A stretch of 7,504 nucleotides of DNA from Bacteroidota bacterium (lineage in GTDB: Bacteria > Bacteroidota > Bacteroidia > Flavobacteriales > Flavobacteriaceae): positions 1 to 7,504 of the forward strand of contig JADFSQ010000088.1 in assembly GCA_022560715.1 (NCBI GenBank), given 5' to 3'. This document shows, piece after piece, positions 5,578-7,504 of the stretch; the stretch's first letter is position 1, and the number at the start of each line of letters is the position of its first letter. A program made the position numbers and the translations under genes. The notes under the pieces were generated by a model that was not told the origin of the DNA, did no database searches, and worked only from the letters and a program-made list of their open reading frames with translations.

Positions 5578-6660
5578 ATGAATACCAAAAATGCTTTCCT
5601 ATTTATATTACTTATTTGTTTTTCCATACAAGCACAAGACTTAACTTTTGAAGAATACAATCCCATATCGACACTTGTTGTACCAAGTCTACTAATTAAA
5701 AAATCTAAATTTCCATTTATCGATGTGCATGGACATCAATTTAGAATGCCTACTCAAGATTTATCATTAGTAATTGCTGCTATGGATACACTTAATGAAG
5801 CCATTATGGTCAATTTAAGTGGACGTACAGGAGAGGATTTAATAAAAGCGGTAAAAAATATTTCAGACCATTATCCAAATAGGTTTGTGGTGTTTGCAAA
5901 TATTAATTTTGAAGGTGCAGGAGCAGAAGGTTGGATAAAAGAAAAGGTAGCTCAATTGGAGCAAGATGTAAAACATGGTGCGAGAGGTTTAAAAGTATAT
6001 AAAAGCTTGGGCTTACGTAATAAAGATTCAGAAGGGAAACGATTAGCAATTGACGATTCACGTTTAGACCCAATTTGGGAAAAGTGTGGAGAATTAGGAA
6101 TTCCTGTATTGATTCATGCAGCAGACCCAAAACCATTTTGGGATGATTTTAATGGCGATAACGAGCGTTGGCTGGAATTAAAAACACATCCTCGTAGAAA
6201 AAGAGATGCTAACAATCCAGCATCTTGGGAACAGATTATGGATGAACAATATAATCTATTCAGAAAACATCCTAATACTACGTTTATTAGTGCACACATG
6301 AGTTGGTTGGCAAACGATTTAGGACAATTAGGAAACTTGCTGGATGAAATACCAAATATGAATGTTGGTATTGGAGCCATTATTGCAGAATTAGGAAGAC
6401 AACCAAGATTCGCTAAGGCGTTTTTTGAGAAATACCAAGACCGAATTCTTTTTGGAAAAGACAGTTGGAAACCTGAAGAATTCCCTACATATTTCAGAGT
6501 ATTGGAAAGTGATGATGAATACTTTCCGTATCATAAAAAATACCATGCCTTTTGGCCAATGTATGGCTTGGATTTACCAGACGAAGTTCTTAAAAAAGTG
6601 TATTACAAAAACGCTTTACGTATTGTTCCGGGACTGGATAAGAGCTTATTTCCTAATTAA
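5578..6660 (+). CDS. Exported metal-dependent amidohydrolase (TIM-barrel, amidohydrolase_2 type)
   Basis: The first 19 or so residues are a type I signal peptide: Lys near the start, hydrophobic FLFILLICF, then cleavage probably after SIQA. The Cys in LICF does not fit a lipobox. The mature enzyme is therefore periplasmic or secreted. The 360-residue sequence has the amidohydrolase metal-ligand order: HxH on strand 1 (H51, H53 in DVHGH), H180 in PVLIHAADP, H240 in ISAHMSW and D295 in ILFGKDS. K139 and K142 in LKVYKSLG lie where some relatives place a lysine or acidic ligand. FGKDS replaces the more usual FGTDS. The family hydrolyses or decarboxylates varied small molecules, and the substrate here cannot be inferred. 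It lies 118 bases after deoD on the same strand, but its cellular location argues against a role in deoxynucleoside salvage. A terminator follows. I am sure of the superfamily and unsure of the function. Confidence 0.9.
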   Translation: MNTKNAFLFILLICFSIQAQDLTFEEYNPISTLVVPSLLIKKSKFPFIDVHGHQFRMPTQDLSLVIAAMDTLNEAIMVNLSGRTGEDLIKAVKNISDHYPNRFVVFANINFEGAGAEGWIKEKVAQLEQDVKHGARGLKVYKSLGLRNKDSEGKRLAIDDSRLDPIWEKCGELGIPVLIHAADPKPFWDDFNGDNERWLELKTHPRRKRDANNPASWEQIMDEQYNLFRKHPNTTFISAHMSWLANDLGQLGNLLDEIPNMNVGIGAIIAELGRQPRFAKAFFEKYQDRILFGKDSWKPEEFPTYFRVLESDDEYFPYHKKYHAFWPMYGLDLPDEVLKKVYYKNALRIVPGLDKSLFPN

Positions 6661-6706
6661 GTATTGTGTTTCCAGAGTTTTGGTTTTATAGCTAAATAAA
6701 TATACT

Positions 6707-6742
6707 AATTAAAAAAGGAGCACAAGGCTCCTTTTTAATTTT
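6707..6742. terminator. Bidirectional intrinsic terminator between convergent genes
   Basis: GGAGC (6717-6721) pairs with GCTCC (6727-6731) around the loop ACAAG. The flanking A-run (6711-6716) pairs with TTTTT (6732-6736), and outer AATT blocks extend the stem past one unpaired A. The arms give a T-tract on both strands. It therefore terminates the amidohydrolase gene (stop at 6660) and the minus-strand lipoprotein gene (stop at 6759). Confidence 0.88.
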
Positions 6743-6758
6743 GTAAACAAGTTAACTT

Positions 6759-7178
6759 TTAGTTTCCTGAAGAGACTGAATAACTACCATCTCCATCAAA
6801 GTTTGTTAATGTTAAAGTAATAGTCCAATCTCCAGCTGTTCCAGAACTGGTAACACCTGAAAACGTATCAGGTTCGACACTACCTTGTAAGGTTTTGTCT
6901 AATACAGTAGCACCATTAGCATCTTTCATCAATAAACGGAATGAACCTGCCGATATAGCTGTAATATCCATGTTGTAATCGGCTGTTGTAAGAGCATTGT
7001 TCCAAGTAAAAGTTTCGGATACCGAACCTCCATTACCTGTAACATCACCATTAAAGTTTCCTGTAGAATTTGATGTGTTATTTACTGATGCAGTTATAGT
7101 TGGACTATCGTCTTTACTACAAGCTACAAACGCAGTAAATATAAACGTAAGCAGGCTTAATTTTAATAGATTTTTCAT
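6759..7178 (-). CDS. Small surface-exposed lipoprotein, function unknown
   Basis: The 139-residue protein begins with a lipoprotein signal peptide: MKNLLK, a hydrophobic stretch, then AFVAC with Cys20 as the lipidation site. The mature start CSKDDS contains the K-(D/E)2 lipoprotein export signal described in Capnocytophaga and other Bacteroidetes, so the protein is probably on the outer face of the outer membrane. A Ser/Thr/Asn/Gly-rich spacer (about 25-55) leads to a region of alternating polar and hydrophobic residues (about 56-136, for example FRLLMKD and WTITLTLTNFDG), consistent with a small beta-sandwich. No Cys beyond the lipidated one and no catalytic motif are evident, and I recognise no named family. 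It has its own candidate promoter and shares the convergent terminator. The reading frame with signal peptide makes it a secure gene; its role is unknown. Confidence 0.88.
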   Translation of the reverse strand: MKNLLKLSLLTFIFTAFVACSKDDSPTITASVNNTSNSTGNFNGDVTGNGGSVSETFTWNNALTTADYNMDITAISAGSFRLLMKDANGATVLDKTLQGSVEPDTFSGVTSSGTAGDWTITLTLTNFDGDGSYSVSSGN

Positions 7179-7233
7179 GATTTAGGGTTTAGATTTGGTT
7201 GTTTTTATTAAATAATTTGTTATTAATCATCGA

Positions 7234-7264
7234 CAAAATACATATATTATCGATATAATGCAAA
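7234..7264 (-). promoter_or_regulatory. Candidate promoter of the lipoprotein gene
   Basis: Read on the minus strand, TTTG (7264-7261) is followed after 20 bases by TATTTTG (7240-7234). This resembles the Bacteroidetes -33/-7 pair with one T missing in the -7 box. The leader would be about 50 bases, AT-rich and without a Shine-Dalgarno sequence. Placement just beyond the upstream gene's terminator supports an independent transcription unit. Confidence 0.4.
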
Positions 7265-7287
7265 TATTTTTAACATTTATTATCCTT

Positions 7288-7344
7288 AAATATAAAAATA
7301 AGGGGTTCCCCTACTTTGGACACGATCTAAAGTAGAAGAACCCC
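7288..7344 (-). terminator. Strong two-part hairpin with T-rich tail
   Basis: GGGGTTC (7302-7308) pairs with GAACCCC (7338-7344). After a CC/AA internal mismatch, CTACTTT (7311-7317) pairs with AAAGTAG (7329-7335) around an 11-base loop. On the minus strand the stem is followed by TTATTTTTATATTT (7301-7288), as expected of an intrinsic terminator for the minus-strand gene whose stop is at 7369-7371. The stem is longer than usual and interrupted, so a small dispersed palindromic repeat or insertion-sequence remnant doing double duty is an alternative. Confidence 0.7.
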
Positions 7345-7368
7345 CTAATGGAACAGCAGTCAAATTTT

Positions 7369-7504
7369 TTACTCTGCTGCCACAGTCCAAGTACCTATTA
7401 TGCTATAATTAGCCCATATAGTAGCTTCGGCACATACTATGTGTGCAGTTTCTCCAGCTAAATTAGCAGTAAGTAACTGGCTAACAGTACCGGGAAAACC
7501 AGTA
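7369..7504 (-). CDS. 3' end of an unidentified minus-strand gene
   Basis: Only the last 44 codons are in the window, reading from TGFPGTVSQLL to IIGTWTVAAE before TAA. The other two minus-strand frames contain early stops, and a terminator follows about 25 bases downstream. The visible part is rich in Ala, Thr and hydrophobic residues with two tryptophans, and ends like a beta-strand. No family is recognisable. A real gene is likely but not certain because the open stretch is short. Confidence 0.55.
   Translation of the reverse strand, partial: TGFPGTVSQLLTANLAGETAHIVCAEATIWANYSIIGTWTVAAE

Noticed and set aside
5903..6380. Two minus-strand open frames within the amidohydrolase gene
   Set aside because: They overlap each other and the metal-binding region of the real gene, with no independent support.
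6425..6691. Plus-strand open frame overlapping the end of the amidohydrolase gene
   Set aside because: It is a different frame of the conserved FGKDS region with no recognisable motif; the amidohydrolase frame is complete.
6997..7185. Plus-strand open frame opposite the lipoprotein gene
   Set aside because: The minus strand has a lipobox signal peptide and export signal, while this frame has nothing comparable.
7354..7379. CAGCAG / CTGCTG inverted repeat near the end of the partial minus-strand gene
   Set aside because: It is a six-base stem with a 14-base loop that overlaps coding sequence; the stronger hairpin at 7302-7344 explains termination.

Overview
The window is AT-rich, roughly one third G+C by eye. 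Start codons sit in A/T-rich leaders with no Shine-Dalgarno sequence, candidate promoters resemble the Bacteroidetes TTTG / TAnnTTTG type, and one lipoprotein carries the C-x-K-D-D surface-export signal known from Flavobacteriia. All this points to a flavobacterium, probably Flavobacteriaceae; the genus cannot be told from the sequence.

Layout. Bases 1-5459 (+ strand) hold a deoxynucleoside-salvage cluster: a pyrimidine-nucleoside/thymidine phosphorylase (deoA, 5' end outside the window), deoxyribose-phosphate aldolase (deoC, the long form resembling animal DERA), a 798-residue two-domain aldehyde dehydrogenase of the ALDH16 type, and a DeoD-type purine-nucleoside phosphorylase. Bases 5578-6660 (+) encode an exported metal-dependent amidohydrolase of unknown substrate. 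A bidirectional terminator at about 6707-6742 separates it from a convergent small surface lipoprotein (6759-7178, -). The window ends in the 3' end of another minus-strand gene (7369-7504), followed by a strong hairpin terminator.

How the genes fit together (inference from family biochemistry). The two phosphorylases release bases and deoxyribose-1-phosphate from pyrimidine and purine deoxynucleosides. After isomerisation to the 5-phosphate by a mutase not encoded here, DeoC yields glyceraldehyde-3-phosphate and acetaldehyde. The ALDH16 enzyme between deoC and deoD is well placed to oxidise the acetaldehyde to acetate.

Most notable points. (1) deoA is cut by an in-frame TAG at 999-1001. The same frame continues for 21 more codons, to TAA at 1065-1067, and encodes a recognisable nucleoside-phosphorylase C-terminus, which suggests a recent nonsense mutation, a sequencing error or readthrough. 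(2) ALDH16 lies inside a deo cluster. (3) A 15-bp unit occurs as three head-to-tail pairs on both sides of the ALDH16 gene, and a second A-rich repeat makes up the presumed deoD leader. I found no CRISPR array, tRNA, rRNA or intact mobile element. The rest of the window looks like ordinary chromosomal metabolism.
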